NCBI RefSeq assembly: GCF_004122035.1
Contig: NZ_SAXA01000008.1
Span: forward strand, 1 to 64,000
DNA from: Ancylomarina salipaludis
GTDB lineage: Bacteria; Bacteroidota; Bacteroidia; Bacteroidales; Marinifilaceae
Direction of reading: 5' to 3'
DNA: 64,000 nucleotides
Part shown: positions 17,066-26,573 of the stretch, in pieces
How the letters are laid out: each line of letters opens with the position of its first letter
Numbering within the stretch: position 1 is the first letter of the stretch
The notes under the pieces: model-generated
The model's input: only the letters and a program-made list of their open reading frames with translations
The model's database searches: none
Told to the model about the DNA's origin: nothing
Translations under genes and position numbers: made by a program

Positions 17066-17698
17066 TTAGTTTAATCTAACAGCAGGATTACCATGCACTG
17101 TAGTGTATTCTTTTACTCTGCGTAATACAAAACTCACTGCACCAACGCATGCCCCTTTTTCAACACGAACATTTTGGTTTATTACTGCTGATGTATAAAT
17201 AGTAACTTCATCTTCAATAATAGCCCCTCCTGTACAAACTACATGGCAATCAATCCTCGAATAATTTCCAACTTTAACGTCATGCCCAATTATTGTTGAA
17301 ACCTGTATTAATGCAAAATCTCCAACTATTGATCCCGATCCCAAAGTAGCATTCTGAAGAACAATACTTCCAACACCAATCTTAGAATCAATATGAATAT
17401 TTGCAGATGGATGTATTAATGTGATAAAATCACCACCTTTATCCTTTATAATTTGAATGTATTTCTTTTTATATTGAATATCTCCTAATGCGCAAACAAA
17501 TACATCGTTGTCACAGACAACATAATCTTCAACAGAATTTACTATTGGAGGGTAACAAGTAAAATCATTTAGAGCATTCTTTTTATCATCTAAAAAACCT
17601 TTTATTTGATACTCTACTTTATAACCAGGGCATTGTAATGCCAAATTATAAATTTCACGACCAAACCCTCTTGCTCCAATAATTAATAAATTTTTCAT
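17066..17698 (-). CDS. PglD/NeuD-like sugar N- or O-acyltransferase
   Basis: This 210-aa protein has an N-terminal Rossmann-like sugar-nucleotide domain (LLIIGARGFGREI, residues 4-16). From about residue 95 a left-handed beta-helix of hexapeptide repeats follows, ending in the HGNPAVRLN tail. This is the architecture of PglD and NeuD, which acylate the amino group of a UDP-4-amino sugar or O-acetylate sialic acid, usually from acetyl-CoA. It lies 1 base after a sugar aminotransferase and directly before fabD-ACP. It is therefore the best candidate to attach the acyl group made by the downstream genes to the 4-amino sugar (inference). Confidence 0.88.
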   Translation of the reverse strand: MKNLLIIGARGFGREIYNLALQCPGYKVEYQIKGFLDDKKNALNDFTCYPPIVNSVEDYVVCDNDVFVCALGDIQYKKKYIQIIKDKGGDFITLIHPSANIHIDSKIGVGSIVLQNATLGSGSIVGDFALIQVSTIIGHDVKVGNYSRIDCHVVCTGGAIIEDEVTIYTSAVINQNVRVEKGACVGAVSFVLRRVKEYTTVHGNPAVRLN

Positions 17699-17699
17699 A

Positions 17700-18809
17700 T
17701 TATTTTTTTAAACACTCAATTATTCTCCCCAACTCTTCTTTGCCCAAATCTGGGTAAATAGGTAAACAAATCACTTCATCAGCAACCCGTTCTGCAACTG
17801 GCAGCCTACCTTTCTTTGCTGACTCCAAACCTTTATAGCTAGGGAATTGAGAAATCAAAGGGTAAAAGTATCGACGTGCAAAGATATTATTCTTTTTTAA
17901 TTTTTCGTAAACTTCATCTCGAGTCATTCCATATTTATCTTTATCAATAAAAATTGGATAATAAGCATAATTATGCACAACACCCTCAATCTCTTCAAGA
18001 AATGACAGCCCTTCAATAATATTTAATTGTTGAGAATAAATATGTGCTATTTCTTTTCTTTTTTGAATCGAATCATCAATTGTCTTTAACTGTAAAGTTC
18101 CATATGCAGCCTGTAATTCATTCATCTTAGCATTTATCCCAGGAGCTACTACAGTAGTTTCATCTACAAAACCAAAATTCTTTAAGTTGTCAATTCTTTT
18201 TTTAGTTTTAGCATCGTGGCTTATTATTGCACCACCTTCAATCGTATTGAAAACTTTAGTTGCATGAAAACTTAAAATCGACAAATCGCCATAATTCAAG
18301 ATACTCTCACCATCTTGTTTTACTCCAAATGCATGAGCAGCATCATAAATCACTTTTAAACCATAATTATCGGCTATTTCCTCTATCCTCTTTAAATAGC
18401 AAGGGTTACCATAGACATGAACAGGCATTATTGCCGTTGTTCTTGGAGTAATTAGTGCTTCTATTTTATCTGGATCGAGATTTAAATAATCCGGTTCAAT
18501 ATCACAGAAAACAGGTTTTATATTATTCCAACGTAAGGAATGAGTGGTTGCAACAAAACTGTAAGGAGTTGTTATCACCTCACCTGTAATCCTTAAGCAT
18601 TGTAATGCAGTAACTAAAGCTAAAGTTCCATTCGAAAATAATGACACATACGGCACGCCCAAATATTCAGCGAGTCCCTTCTCAAATTCCTGATGGAATT
18701 TCCCATTATTGGTCAGCCATTTACTATCCCAAATTTCTTCTAACATCGGAATAAAATCATCCAATGCAGGGAGAACTGGCTGAGTAACTAATATCTTTTT
18801 TTCTTTCAT
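17700..18809 (-). CDS. DegT/DnrJ/EryC1/StrS-family sugar aminotransferase
   Basis: This 369-aa PLP enzyme has the PLP lysine Lys185 in SILSFHATKVFN, Asp156 in IYDAAHAF, and the TPYSFVATTHSLRW segment that is strong in the FdtB/VioA-like subgroup. It transfers an amino group to a keto-sugar nucleotide. Its start overlaps the flippase stop by four bases (ATGA), and its stop is one base before the acyltransferase. rmlA and rmlB lie just upstream without rmlC or rmlD, so dTDP-4-keto-6-deoxyglucose is an obvious substrate, giving a 4-amino-4,6-dideoxyhexose. The 4-keto sugar from the CapD-like enzyme at 4863 is the alternative. Confidence 0.88.
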   Translation of the reverse strand: MKEKKILVTQPVLPALDDFIPMLEEIWDSKWLTNNGKFHQEFEKGLAEYLGVPYVSLFSNGTLALVTALQCLRITGEVITTPYSFVATTHSLRWNNIKPVFCDIEPDYLNLDPDKIEALITPRTTAIMPVHVYGNPCYLKRIEEIADNYGLKVIYDAAHAFGVKQDGESILNYGDLSILSFHATKVFNTIEGGAIISHDAKTKKRIDNLKNFGFVDETTVVAPGINAKMNELQAAYGTLQLKTIDDSIQKRKEIAHIYSQQLNIIEGLSFLEEIEGVVHNYAYYPIFIDKDKYGMTRDEVYEKLKKNNIFARRYFYPLISQFPSYKGLESAKKGRLPVAERVADEVICLPIYPDLGKEELGRIIECLKK

Positions 18810-20254
18810 CTTTCAACAGGTATAAATTCTTGTATAATTTTCAAACCATCTGTGAGCGCCTCTTGTTTAGATAGATACGCAACAGTAAAATAACTTACTA
18901 TACCAATAATTATTTGCATTAAAAATAAAACAATGGACATTTCATATATTTTTGCTACAATTAACATTACTGCAACCATTATTAAGGATGCTAAAAGTGT
19001 CGGCAGTAAATCTTTCAGCTGTTTAAATAGTGGATAATGAACTAATTTATTTGTGTAATAGGAATTTATAAAAAATGCCACAAATGAAACTATTACATTA
19101 GACCACACTAACCCCATAATGCCCCAGTTAAGACCTATAGCTATCCCAACAATACCTATTCCTTTTTTTATTAGCTCTAATTTTAAAAATAAATCAGTTC
19201 TCCCTTTCACTTGGAGTATAGATAAATTTATGGCATGTAAAGTATACAACGTACCAGACAAACACAATAATTGGAAATAGGGCACAGCCAATAACCATTT
19301 TTCACCTAATACATAATAAAACAAAGGATGAGCGACTACAGCTAATCCTAACATTAAGGGGAAATTAACAAATGCTAATAGTTTTATGGTCTTTCTCAGT
19401 GCTAATAATAATTTCTCTGGTTCATCTTGCAATTTTGATAATGTAGGAAAGGTAACACTTCCAACTACTGAATATAAAGTAGATACTGGTACTTGTGAGA
19501 AATTTTTTGCCTGGGTATAATATCCTAAATCTTTTGCTGAAAATAATTTCCCAATAATTAATAAGTAAATATTTTGAAATATTTGATCTAACAAACTTGA
19601 CAATAATAATTTATATCCAAAATTGAATAATTCTTTAAACGATTCTTTTGAAAATTGCAATGATGGTCTCCAATTGCTGAAAATCCAAAAAAACATACTT
19701 CTAAATAAGTATATTAATACCATTTGAGCAGCTAATGCCCAAACTCCGAAATTAAGGTAAGCCAAAGTTATTCCTACAAAGGCTGAGGCGATATTAGAAA
19801 ATAATGTCGCTTTTGCTATAGTCTTAAATTCTATATTTTTACGGAATTTCGCAAATGGCACGACCGCCCATGAATCAAAAATTAAAATCAATCCCACAAA
19901 ACGCAACAACCAAATTAATTCTAACTGATTAAAAAACGTGGCAATGAAAGGTGCTGTGAAAAATAAGATGACATACAATACGATACTTACACCAATATTA
20001 CAAAAAAACACGGTTGAATAATCTACGCTACTCGTATTTTTCTTTTGAATTAAAGCATTTCCAAAGCCACTGTCAACAAAAACCTGAGACAGGGTAATGA
20101 AAATTGTAAGTATACCAATTAAACCAAAATCTGCTGGCGTAAGTAATCGCGCAAGAATAATTTGAGTTATCAACATTATTATTCTTGAACCAAACTTTTC
20201 CATGAAACTCCAAAATACTCCTCTTATAGTTTCTTTCTTTAAAGAATCAGTCAA
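18806..20254 (-). CDS. Wzx-type polysaccharide flippase
   Basis: This 482-aa protein of the MOP superfamily (PST/Wzx group) has about twelve to fourteen membrane segments. It opens 'KKETIRGVFWSFMEKFGSRIIM' and carries the typical 'LTPADFGLIGILTIF' segment of the second helix. It should move undecaprenyl-linked repeat units across the inner membrane. It is tightly packed: 5 bases after rmlA and a 4-base overlap with the aminotransferase. Substrate preference cannot be read from sequence. Confidence 0.9.
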   Translation of the reverse strand: MTDSLKKETIRGVFWSFMEKFGSRIIMLITQIILARLLTPADFGLIGILTIFITLSQVFVDSGFGNALIQKKNTSSVDYSTVFFCNIGVSIVLYVILFFTAPFIATFFNQLELIWLLRFVGLILIFDSWAVVPFAKFRKNIEFKTIAKATLFSNIASAFVGITLAYLNFGVWALAAQMVLIYLFRSMFFWIFSNWRPSLQFSKESFKELFNFGYKLLLSSLLDQIFQNIYLLIIGKLFSAKDLGYYTQAKNFSQVPVSTLYSVVGSVTFPTLSKLQDEPEKLLLALRKTIKLLAFVNFPLMLGLAVVAHPLFYYVLGEKWLLAVPYFQLLCLSGTLYTLHAINLSILQVKGRTDLFLKLELIKKGIGIVGIAIGLNWGIMGLVWSNVIVSFVAFFINSYYTNKLVHYPLFKQLKDLLPTLLASLIMVAVMLIVAKIYEMSIVLFLMQIIIGIVSYFTVAYLSKQEALTDGLKIIQEFIPVER

Positions 20255-20259
20255 CGTAG

Positions 20260-21132
20260 CTATTTTATTAAATTTAATAAATATTGTCCATATTCATTTT
20301 TCTTCATAGGTTCTGCAATTTCTTTCAATCGTTCAGAACTAATCCATCCTCTTTCAAAAGCGATTTCTTCTAGACAAGCAACTTGCAAACCTTGTCGTTT
20401 CTCAATCGTTTCAACAAAACTGGAGGCATGAGCCAATGATTCATGTGTGCCAGTATCTAACCATGCAAAACCACGACCTAATAGCTTTACGTTTAAAGTC
20501 TCCTCCCTAAGGAACTCTTGATTTACTGTTGTTATCTCCAACTCACCCCTATTAGAGGGTTTTATGTTTTTAGCAACTTCTACAACAGAATTAGGATAAA
20601 AATATAAACCAACCACTGCATAATTGGACTTGGGCTCCTTTGGTTTTTCTTCAATACTTAAAACCTTTCCATTATCATCAAATTCAGCAACACCAAAACT
20701 TTCAGGATTATTAACGCGATACCCAAAAACTGTTGCTTTATTCTCTTGTTCAGCTGTTCTCACCGATTCTTCAAGCAAAGGAGTAAATCCCTGTCCATAA
20801 AATATATTGTCACCCAAAACCATGCATACAGCATCATCTCCAATAAATTCTTCACCAATAATAAAAGCTTGTGCTAAACCATCAGGCGAAGGTTGTTCGG
20901 CATAAGTTAATTCTATACCATAATCAGATCCATCACCTAAAAGTCGTTTGAATCCTGGTAAATCGCATGGTGTTGAGATAATTAAGATCTCACGTATACC
21001 TGCCAACATTAATACCGATAAAGGATAATAAATCATTGGTTTATCATAGATAGGCAATAACTGCTTCGATACACCCTTTGTTATAGGATACAATCTTGTA
21101 CCACTACCTCCTGCTAAAACTATTCCCTTCAT
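20260..21132 (-). CDS. rmlA: Glucose-1-phosphate thymidylyltransferase
   Basis: The ATG at 21132 gives 290 aa beginning [20 protein letters not shown], the family start. The longer frame from 21213 lies inside rmlB. The nucleotidyltransferase signature [29 protein letters not shown], the VLGDNIFYG metal site and [10 protein letters not shown] are all intact. The enzyme makes dTDP-glucose from dTTP and glucose-1-phosphate. The start is one base past the rmlB stop. No rmlC or rmlD is present in the window, so the product chain ends at dTDP-4-keto-6-deoxyglucose unless those genes lie elsewhere. Confidence 0.96.
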   Translation of the reverse strand: MKGIVLAGGSGTRLYPITKGVSKQLLPIYDKPMIYYPLSVLMLAGIREILIISTPCDLPGFKRLLGDGSDYGIELTYAEQPSPDGLAQAFIIGEEFIGDDAVCMVLGDNIFYGQGFTPLLEESVRTAEQENKATVFGYRVNNPESFGVAEFDDNGKVLSIEEKPKEPKSNYAVVGLYFYPNSVVEVAKNIKPSNRGELEITTVNQEFLREETLNVKLLGRGFAWLDTGTHESLAHASSFVETIEKRQGLQVACLEEIAFERGWISSERLKEIAEPMKKNEYGQYLLNLIK

Positions 21133-21133
21133 C

Positions 21134-22186
21134 TTATTGAGTTTTATACATTTCGTTATAATAATCATGATAATCTCCAGAAGTGATATTATCCATCCAT
21201 TCTGCATTATCAAGATACCATTTCACCGTTTTTTCAATCCCTTCTTCAAATTGAAGTGATGGTTCCCATCCTAGCTCTTCTTTTAGTTTGGTTGAATCGA
21301 TGGCATAACGCAAGTCGTGCCCTGCTCGGTCTGTCACATAAGTAATCAATTTTTCAGATGTTCCTTCCTCTCTACCCAGAGCTTCGTCAACGGTTTTAAT
21401 CATCACCTTAATCAGGTCGATATTTTTCCACTCATTAAAACCACCAATATTGTAGGTATCTCCTATCTTCCCTTTATGAAAGATGAGATCAATTGCACGA
21501 GCATGATCCTCTACATATAGCCAGTCACGCACATTCTCTCCCTTACCATAAACTGGTAGTGGCTTGTTGTTGCAAATATTGTTGATAAAAAGTGGAATCA
21601 ATTTTTCAGGAAATTGATATGCCCCGTAGTTATTTGAACAATTGGAAATAACAGTTGGCAAACCAAAAGTATCTTGAAAAGCACGCACGAAATGATCAGA
21701 AGAGGCTTTAGAAGCTGAATAAGGTGAGTGTGGATCGTAAGCCGTCGTTTCTAAAAAGAAGCCCTCTTCTCCCAATGAGCCATAAACTTCATCAGTAGAA
21801 ACATGATAGAACAATTTATCTTCTAAGTTCCCCTCCCAAGCAAATTTAGCTGCTTGCAATAAACTTAGTGTTCCCATTACATTTGTCTGAGCAAATGAAA
21901 AAGGGTCTTTAATGGATCGATCAACATGAGATTCTGCTGCTAAATGAATCACGCCATCAATTTGATAATCAAGGAATATCTTCTGTACCTTTTCAAAATC
22001 ACAAATATCACATTTTACAAATTCGTAATTAGACTTATCTTCAATATCTTTCAAGTTAGCCAAATTACCTGCATAGGTTAAGTTATCCATATTAACAATA
22101 CGGTAGTTCGGGTATTTATTGACTAGCAAACGAACGAGGTGAGAACCAATAAAGCCTGCACCACCAGTTACTAATATATTTTTCAT
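21134..22186 (-). CDS. rmlB: dTDP-glucose 4,6-dehydratase
   Basis: This 350-aa extended SDR has GGAGFIGS (8-15), the catalytic Thr131-Asp132-Glu133 in STDEVYG, and Tyr156-x3-Lys160 in YSASK. The Asp-Glu pair separates true 4,6-dehydratases from epimerases. It converts dTDP-glucose to dTDP-4-keto-6-deoxyglucose. It follows the uronate epimerase by 25 bases and precedes rmlA by one. The keto sugar is probably used by the aminotransferase at 17700. Confidence 0.96.
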   Translation of the reverse strand: MKNILVTGGAGFIGSHLVRLLVNKYPNYRIVNMDNLTYAGNLANLKDIEDKSNYEFVKCDICDFEKVQKIFLDYQIDGVIHLAAESHVDRSIKDPFSFAQTNVMGTLSLLQAAKFAWEGNLEDKLFYHVSTDEVYGSLGEEGFFLETTAYDPHSPYSASKASSDHFVRAFQDTFGLPTVISNCSNNYGAYQFPEKLIPLFINNICNNKPLPVYGKGENVRDWLYVEDHARAIDLIFHKGKIGDTYNIGGFNEWKNIDLIKVMIKTVDEALGREEGTSEKLITYVTDRAGHDLRYAIDSTKLKEELGWEPSLQFEEGIEKTVKWYLDNAEWMDNITSGDYHDYYNEMYKTQ

Positions 22187-22211
22187 TTATTCCAATTTAT
22201 AAACATTTATA

Positions 22212-23255
22212 CTATAAGCTATTATACAACTTAAACCATTCAACTAACACTTTTAAACCAACATTCAACGGTACTTCTGACGTATAGGCAACATCCTTAT
22301 TAAGCTTACTAGTATCGGCGTAAGTAACCTTCACATCCCCATCCTGCATCGGCATAAAATTCTTTTCAGCCTTTTTACCTAAACAAACTTCCATAATAGA
22401 AATAAACTCCATCAAGTCAACAGGCTTAGAATTACCAATATTAAACACTTCCGCTTTTGGTTGTTTAGTTGGTAAAGTTGAAACACATCGAACTACACCT
22501 TCCACAATATCATCTATATAAGTAAAGTCTCTTTGCATTTCTCCATTGTTGAAAACTTTAATGGGCTCACCTTTTGTGATAGCGTTCGCAAAGAGCATAG
22601 GGGCCATATCAGGACGTCCCCAAGGACCATAAACGGTGAAGAAACGCAGACCTGTTGTTGGTAAACTATATAAATGACTATAGGTATAAGCCATCAACTC
22701 ATTACTTTTTTTAGTAGCAGCATACAAACTTACCGGGTGATCGACACGATCGTCCTCAGAAAATGGAATTTTAGCATTTGCCCCATAAACTGAAGAACTT
22801 GAAGCATAAACTAAATGTTCAATTTTGTTATGGCGGCAACATTCTAGAATATTAACATATCCAACGATATTGGATTGCACATAAGCATGTGGATTCTCGA
22901 TAGAATAACGCACCCCTGCTTGTGCAGCTAGATTGACAACATGAGTAAAACACTCTCTCTTAAACAATCTTTCTAATCCTGAAAGATTAGTAATGTCCAA
23001 TTTCAAAAATTGATATTTCTGATGTTTAGTACTCTGCACATATGGGAGAGATCCTTCGACAAGCTCAGGATGCCCCTCTGATTTTTCAACTTCAATTCTA
23101 GATATTCCTGATTCTGCCAAGCGGGCATATTTTAGGTTGACATCGTAATAATCGTTGATATTATCAATCCCGACCACTTCATGTCCAAGCTTCACCAAGG
23201 CCTCCACCAAGTGGAAACCTATAAATCCAGCAGCTCCTGTTACTAATATTTTCAT
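22212..23255 (-). CDS. UDP-glucuronate 4-epimerase-like protein with a repeat-derived insert
   Basis: This 347-aa extended SDR has GAAGFIGFH at residues 7-15, YASSSSVYG, and a Tyr-x3-Lys pair in YAATKKSNE. It follows ugd and most resembles the family that epimerises UDP-glucuronate to UDP-galacturonate. Residues 61-69 read GHPELVEGS, encoded by a copy of the spacer phrase (CCTTCGACAAGCTCAGGATG on the plus strand) seen between genes elsewhere. The insert lies in the variable loop after DYYDVNLK, where length varies among relatives, and the frame is kept, so the protein is probably functional. It acts in the cytosol on precursor nucleotide sugars. Confidence 0.9.
   Translation of the reverse strand: MKILVTGAAGFIGFHLVEALVKLGHEVVGIDNINDYYDVNLKYARLAESGISRIEVEKSEGHPELVEGSLPYVQSTKHQKYQFLKLDITNLSGLERLFKRECFTHVVNLAAQAGVRYSIENPHAYVQSNIVGYVNILECCRHNKIEHLVYASSSSVYGANAKIPFSEDDRVDHPVSLYAATKKSNELMAYTYSHLYSLPTTGLRFFTVYGPWGRPDMAPMLFANAITKGEPIKVFNNGEMQRDFTYIDDIVEGVVRCVSTLPTKQPKAEVFNIGNSKPVDLMEFISIMEVCLGKKAEKNFMPMQDGDVKVTYADTSKLNKDVAYTSEVPLNVGLKVLVEWFKLYNSL
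23049..23078 (-). repeat. Spacer-repeat fragment inside an epimerase gene
   Basis: The plus strand here reads GATCCTTCGACAAGCTCAGG then ATGCCCCT. The phrase TTCGACAAGCTCAG also occurs in the spacer at 28718-28731, with a close variant at 24940-24953. On the minus strand it is translated in frame as GHPELVEGS inside the epimerase at 22212-23255. Confidence 0.7.
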
Positions 23256-23284
23256 AAAACGCGAATTTCGCTAATTATTACTTT

Positions 23285-24727
23285 CTAATTTCCTTTACCA
23301 ATATTGTAGACCTCAAATCCAATCTCTGACAATTGCTTTTTATCTACAATATTTCTACCATCAAAGACAAATGCAGGTTTCAACATATCATTATACACCT
23401 TCTGCCAATCGTAAGATTTAAATTCGTCCCATTCCGTTAGTATAGCAGTCGCATGCGCAGATGCCATGGCTTCGTAAGGATCATTATGAACTGTCACTAA
23501 CGAACGAATCTCATCCATGGACATGATTTCGCCTTGTTCTACATACTGACCAACACGGTGGGTTTGTAAATATTCCAGATCAGCAAAAATTTGCTCTTCT
23601 GTTACCTTTGGGTCATAGACATGGATTTCCGCTCTATCCTGTAGCAATTCATCTGCCACATATAAGGCTGCCGTTTCGCGTGTATCGTTGGTATCCTTTT
23701 TAAAAGCCCAGCCCAGGAAAGCAATTTTCTTACCCGAAACCGTATTAAATAAAGAATCAATAATATTCTTAGCAAAGCGGTGCTTCTGATAATCGTTCAT
23801 CTTTACCACTTGCGCCCAATAATCGGCAACTTCAGGCAAATTGAAATGCTGACAGAGATATACCAAGTTTAAAATATCTTTCTGAAAACAAGAACCGCCA
23901 AAACCTACAGATGATTTTAAAAATTTGGCACCAATACGAGAATCTTTCCCAATAGCACGAGCAATTTCATCCACATCAGCACCAGTCTTCTCGCAAAGAG
24001 CAGAAATCGCATTGATGGATGACACTCGCTGAGCTAAGAAAGCATTGGCAGTCAACTTAGACAATTCAGAAGACCAAACACGGGTGGTCACAATGTTTTC
24101 ACGAGGCACCCAGTTTAAATAGATATCAACTAGTGCTTGAACAGCCGCTTCACCAGATTCGGTCTGTTCACCACCGATCAAGAAACGATCCGGATTCATT
24201 AAATCCTGAACAGCAGTCCCTTCCGCTAAAAATTCCGGACTGGAAAGAATTTCAAACTTCACCCCATTCCCTGTTGAAGTTAATATGGTACGTAGGGCTT
24301 CTGCTGTACGCACAGGAAGCGTTGATTTCTCAACAATAATTTTATCATCTTTAGATACTCTGGCAATCTGACGAGCACAAAGTTCAATGTATTTTAAATC
24401 AGCAGCCATACCTTTTCCAACACCGTAAGTCTTGGTTGGTGTATTTACCGAAATAAAGATCATTTCAGCTTCATCAATGGCTTTATCCACATCCGTTGAG
24501 AAAAACAAATTACGACCACGTGCCTCAGCTACCACATCAGCCAAACCTGGTTCGTAAATGGGTAATTTATCCAAATCAGCATTGTTCCAATCGGCAATAC
24601 GCTGCTCATTCAAATCTACCACAGTTACTTTAATATGTGGGCACTTTTGTGCAATAACTGCCATGGTTGGCCCCCCTACGTAACCAGCACCAATACAGCA
24701 AATATTTGTGATTTTCTTTGTGTTCAT
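23285..24727 (-). CDS. ugd: UDP-glucose 6-dehydrogenase
   Basis: This 480-aa protein is of the longer, eukaryote-like UGDH class rather than the roughly 390-aa bacterial form. It has the [12 protein letters not shown] loop (13-21), [12 protein letters not shown], Lys224 in [12 protein letters not shown], the catalytic Cys280 in [10 protein letters not shown], and the C-terminal [10 protein letters not shown] nucleotide-binding region. It oxidises UDP-glucose to UDP-glucuronate using two NAD+. It is the first gene of the polysaccharide locus and feeds the epimerase 29 bases downstream. The spacer ahead of it (24728-25010) is full of repeats and shows no clear promoter. Confidence 0.95.
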   Translation of the reverse strand: MNTKKITNICCIGAGYVGGPTMAVIAQKCPHIKVTVVDLNEQRIADWNNADLDKLPIYEPGLADVVAEARGRNLFFSTDVDKAIDEAEMIFISVNTPTKTYGVGKGMAADLKYIELCARQIARVSKDDKIIVEKSTLPVRTAEALRTILTSTGNGVKFEILSSPEFLAEGTAVQDLMNPDRFLIGGEQTESGEAAVQALVDIYLNWVPRENIVTTRVWSSELSKLTANAFLAQRVSSINAISALCEKTGADVDEIARAIGKDSRIGAKFLKSSVGFGGSCFQKDILNLVYLCQHFNLPEVADYWAQVVKMNDYQKHRFAKNIIDSLFNTVSGKKIAFLGWAFKKDTNDTRETAALYVADELLQDRAEIHVYDPKVTEEQIFADLEYLQTHRVGQYVEQGEIMSMDEIRSLVTVHNDPYEAMASAHATAILTEWDEFKSYDWQKVYNDMLKPAFVFDGRNIVDKKQLSEIGFEVYNIGKGN

Positions 24728-24914
24728 ATTATAAGGTTAAAGGTTAAAGGCTGTGTACTGAGCGAAGTCGAAGTGTTAAAAACATCGCGATCGTCTGTGA
24801 CTCAACCTCAACAATTCATATAATTCGTTTTGTTGTATATTTTAAAAATCAATCCTTAAATAGTCATTAGTTGAATAGTCAATGGTTAAAAGAACAGTTA
24901 TCAATTCCCAATGA

Positions 24915-24992
24915 CACTTCGACAACACTTCGGCAACACTTCGACGAGCTCAGTGACCTACTCAGTGACCTACTCAGTGTCCTGCTCTGTGC
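24915..24992. repeat. Short tandem repeats in spacer
   Basis: Two runs are placed end to end: ACACTTCGACA-type units (three copies, about 13 bases each), then CTCAGTGACCTA units (about three copies of 12 bases). The phrase family is the one found at 28700-28745 and inside the epimerase gene at 23049-23078. Confidence 0.7.
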
Positions 24993-25010
24993 ACCGCTAT
25001 TGACAAATGC

Positions 25011-25544
25011 CTAATGATTACCGGCTTCCCAAACCAAAAAGCAGGATTCATTCTTTACAAAAACTTGTTCTTCATTAGGCTTAATAGTCAACAAGCGAAT
25101 TTTTCTATTAATTAAATCCTCTGCCTTCTCAACTAAAGTGTTGAGGTAATTTTTATCTATGCTTTCTGCTACAAGTAGCAAATCGACAATTTTAGAATCC
25201 TGCCCTTTGGCAAAAGAGCCTGTCAGGTAAACTCGTTTTAAATCTCCCAACTTCTCAGCAATCTCTTCGATGATACTATCCAAACCCACATGCTTACGGA
25301 TAATGGAATGGAGATCGTTAAAAAGAGGGTGTTTGGTATTGGCATGAAAAACCTTGCGATTTCCTTCAGTTTCTGCCTGCAACAAACCGGCTTCCTCCAT
25401 ACGATTCAGCTCCAAACGAATGGCATTGGATGATTCTCCGAACTCAGCCTCCAGGCCGCGCAAGTAAGATTTCATCTGAACATTCAAAAAGAACTTCAAT
25501 AATATTTTGATCCTCGTTTTTGAGGTGATTAAACTTTCCAGCAT
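25011..25544 (-). CDS. Winged-helix plus nucleotidyltransferase-fold protein, probable locus regulator
   Basis: This 177-aa protein begins with a winged helix (residues 1 to about 75: TSKTRIKILLKFFLN ... LRLELNRMEEAGLL ... NRKVFHANTKHPLF) of the ArsR-like type. From about residue 95 a small nucleotidyltransferase-like domain follows with the GSFAKGQDSK loop at 109-118. The usual S-D-x-D metal pair is replaced: the segment reads KIVDLLLV, so one aspartate is missing and catalysis is doubtful. It lies directly upstream of ugd in the same orientation. Similar proteins are frequent beside Bacteroidota capsule loci, so a regulatory role is likely but inferred. Confidence 0.75.
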   Translation of the reverse strand: MLESLITSKTRIKILLKFFLNVQMKSYLRGLEAEFGESSNAIRLELNRMEEAGLLQAETEGNRKVFHANTKHPLFNDLHSIIRKHVGLDSIIEEIAEKLGDLKRVYLTGSFAKGQDSKIVDLLLVAESIDKNYLNTLVEKAEDLINRKIRLLTIKPNEEQVFVKNESCFLVWEAGNH

Positions 25545-25944
25545 TTTCAGTTATCAAGCCCTTCGGGCGTTTTCGGTTGTCGGTTGTCGGTTAGACTTAT
25601 AACCTAAAACATACAAACAGAACCTAAAGTCTATTCTTTTCATGACTAATCAATCCCTACTTATGACTAAACAAAGGTTGAGTAGAAATTTTACTCGAAA
25701 GTAAATCTTATTTTGATAATTACAAAAGATTTTCACCACAGATTACATAACATGAAGCAAAAAAAATAATCTAACCACTAATGCGCACTTATTGAAATTA
25801 ATTACGAATTATCAATGACGAATTACGACAAAACTATAAATGTGCGTCGTAGCCGTTCCTGAGTTCAGTAAAACAAACTATTATTCAACAATTCCATCTG
25901 AAATTAAAACCGAACAAAAATAGATTAAAAATAAAAGAATCTGA

Positions 25945-25964
25945 CTTGTCAAATCTGTCAAGTT
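25945..25964 (-). repeat. 20-nt dispersed repeat, second copy
   Basis: CTTGTCAAATCTGTCAAGTT is the exact reverse complement of 3604-3623. A related copy lies at 31477-31496. Confidence 0.6.
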
Positions 25965-26238
25965 ACCCTACGACAAGGATAAAGGAAAAAAGGTTAAATG
26001 AAACAATCCCGATTCTCGGGACCAGCAAAGCTGGGGCAAGGTTAAAGGAAGGAAAGGTTAAAAGAGATTAATTACGAATTATCGATAACGAATTACGACA
26101 ACACTTAGACGCAGATGGACTTCGTCGAGCTCGCAAACTCGGTTAAATATGATTTTAAAAGGTCAATTTTAAATAGGACTTTCGCAAAACAAAACTTTCC
26201 CCTTTAGGGGAAAAAGGGGTACTTGAATTAAGCTCATT

Positions 26239-26324
26239 TACCATTGTCATTCTGAACGCAGTGAAGAATCTCATACGTCACAAGTGAGATCCCTCGTCGC
26301 TTCGCTTCCCTCGGGATGACAATG
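26239..26324. repeat. Long imperfect palindrome (REP/MITE-like)
   Basis: The left arm begins TGTCATTCTGAACGCAGTGA and continues AGAATCTC. The right arm runs GAGATCCCTCGTCGCTTCGC then TTCCCTCGGGATGACA. The arms pair with several mismatches over roughly 30 bases around an ATACGTCACAAGT loop. Shorter relatives occur at 28146-28185 and 28598-28622. No transposase is present, so it resembles the small non-autonomous palindromes widespread in Bacteroidota spacers. Confidence 0.7.
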
Positions 26325-26573
26325 TTCGTCAAGCTCGGTACCGCCACGAATGTTCGGAGTGAGATATCCGAAGGTCATGACAATATATCAATTATAAGTT
26401 ATGAATTATAAATGCGAACAAAATAATTGATGTAGATTAATGACTTTTCTTTTGTTCCTTTAATTAGTGTCCATTAGTGGTTAAAGAGTAAAAAGATAAA
26501 AAAGTAAAAGAATCGCATAACCGATAACTGACAACAGAAAACCAATAACCTATAATTTTAATTTGTGTCATTT

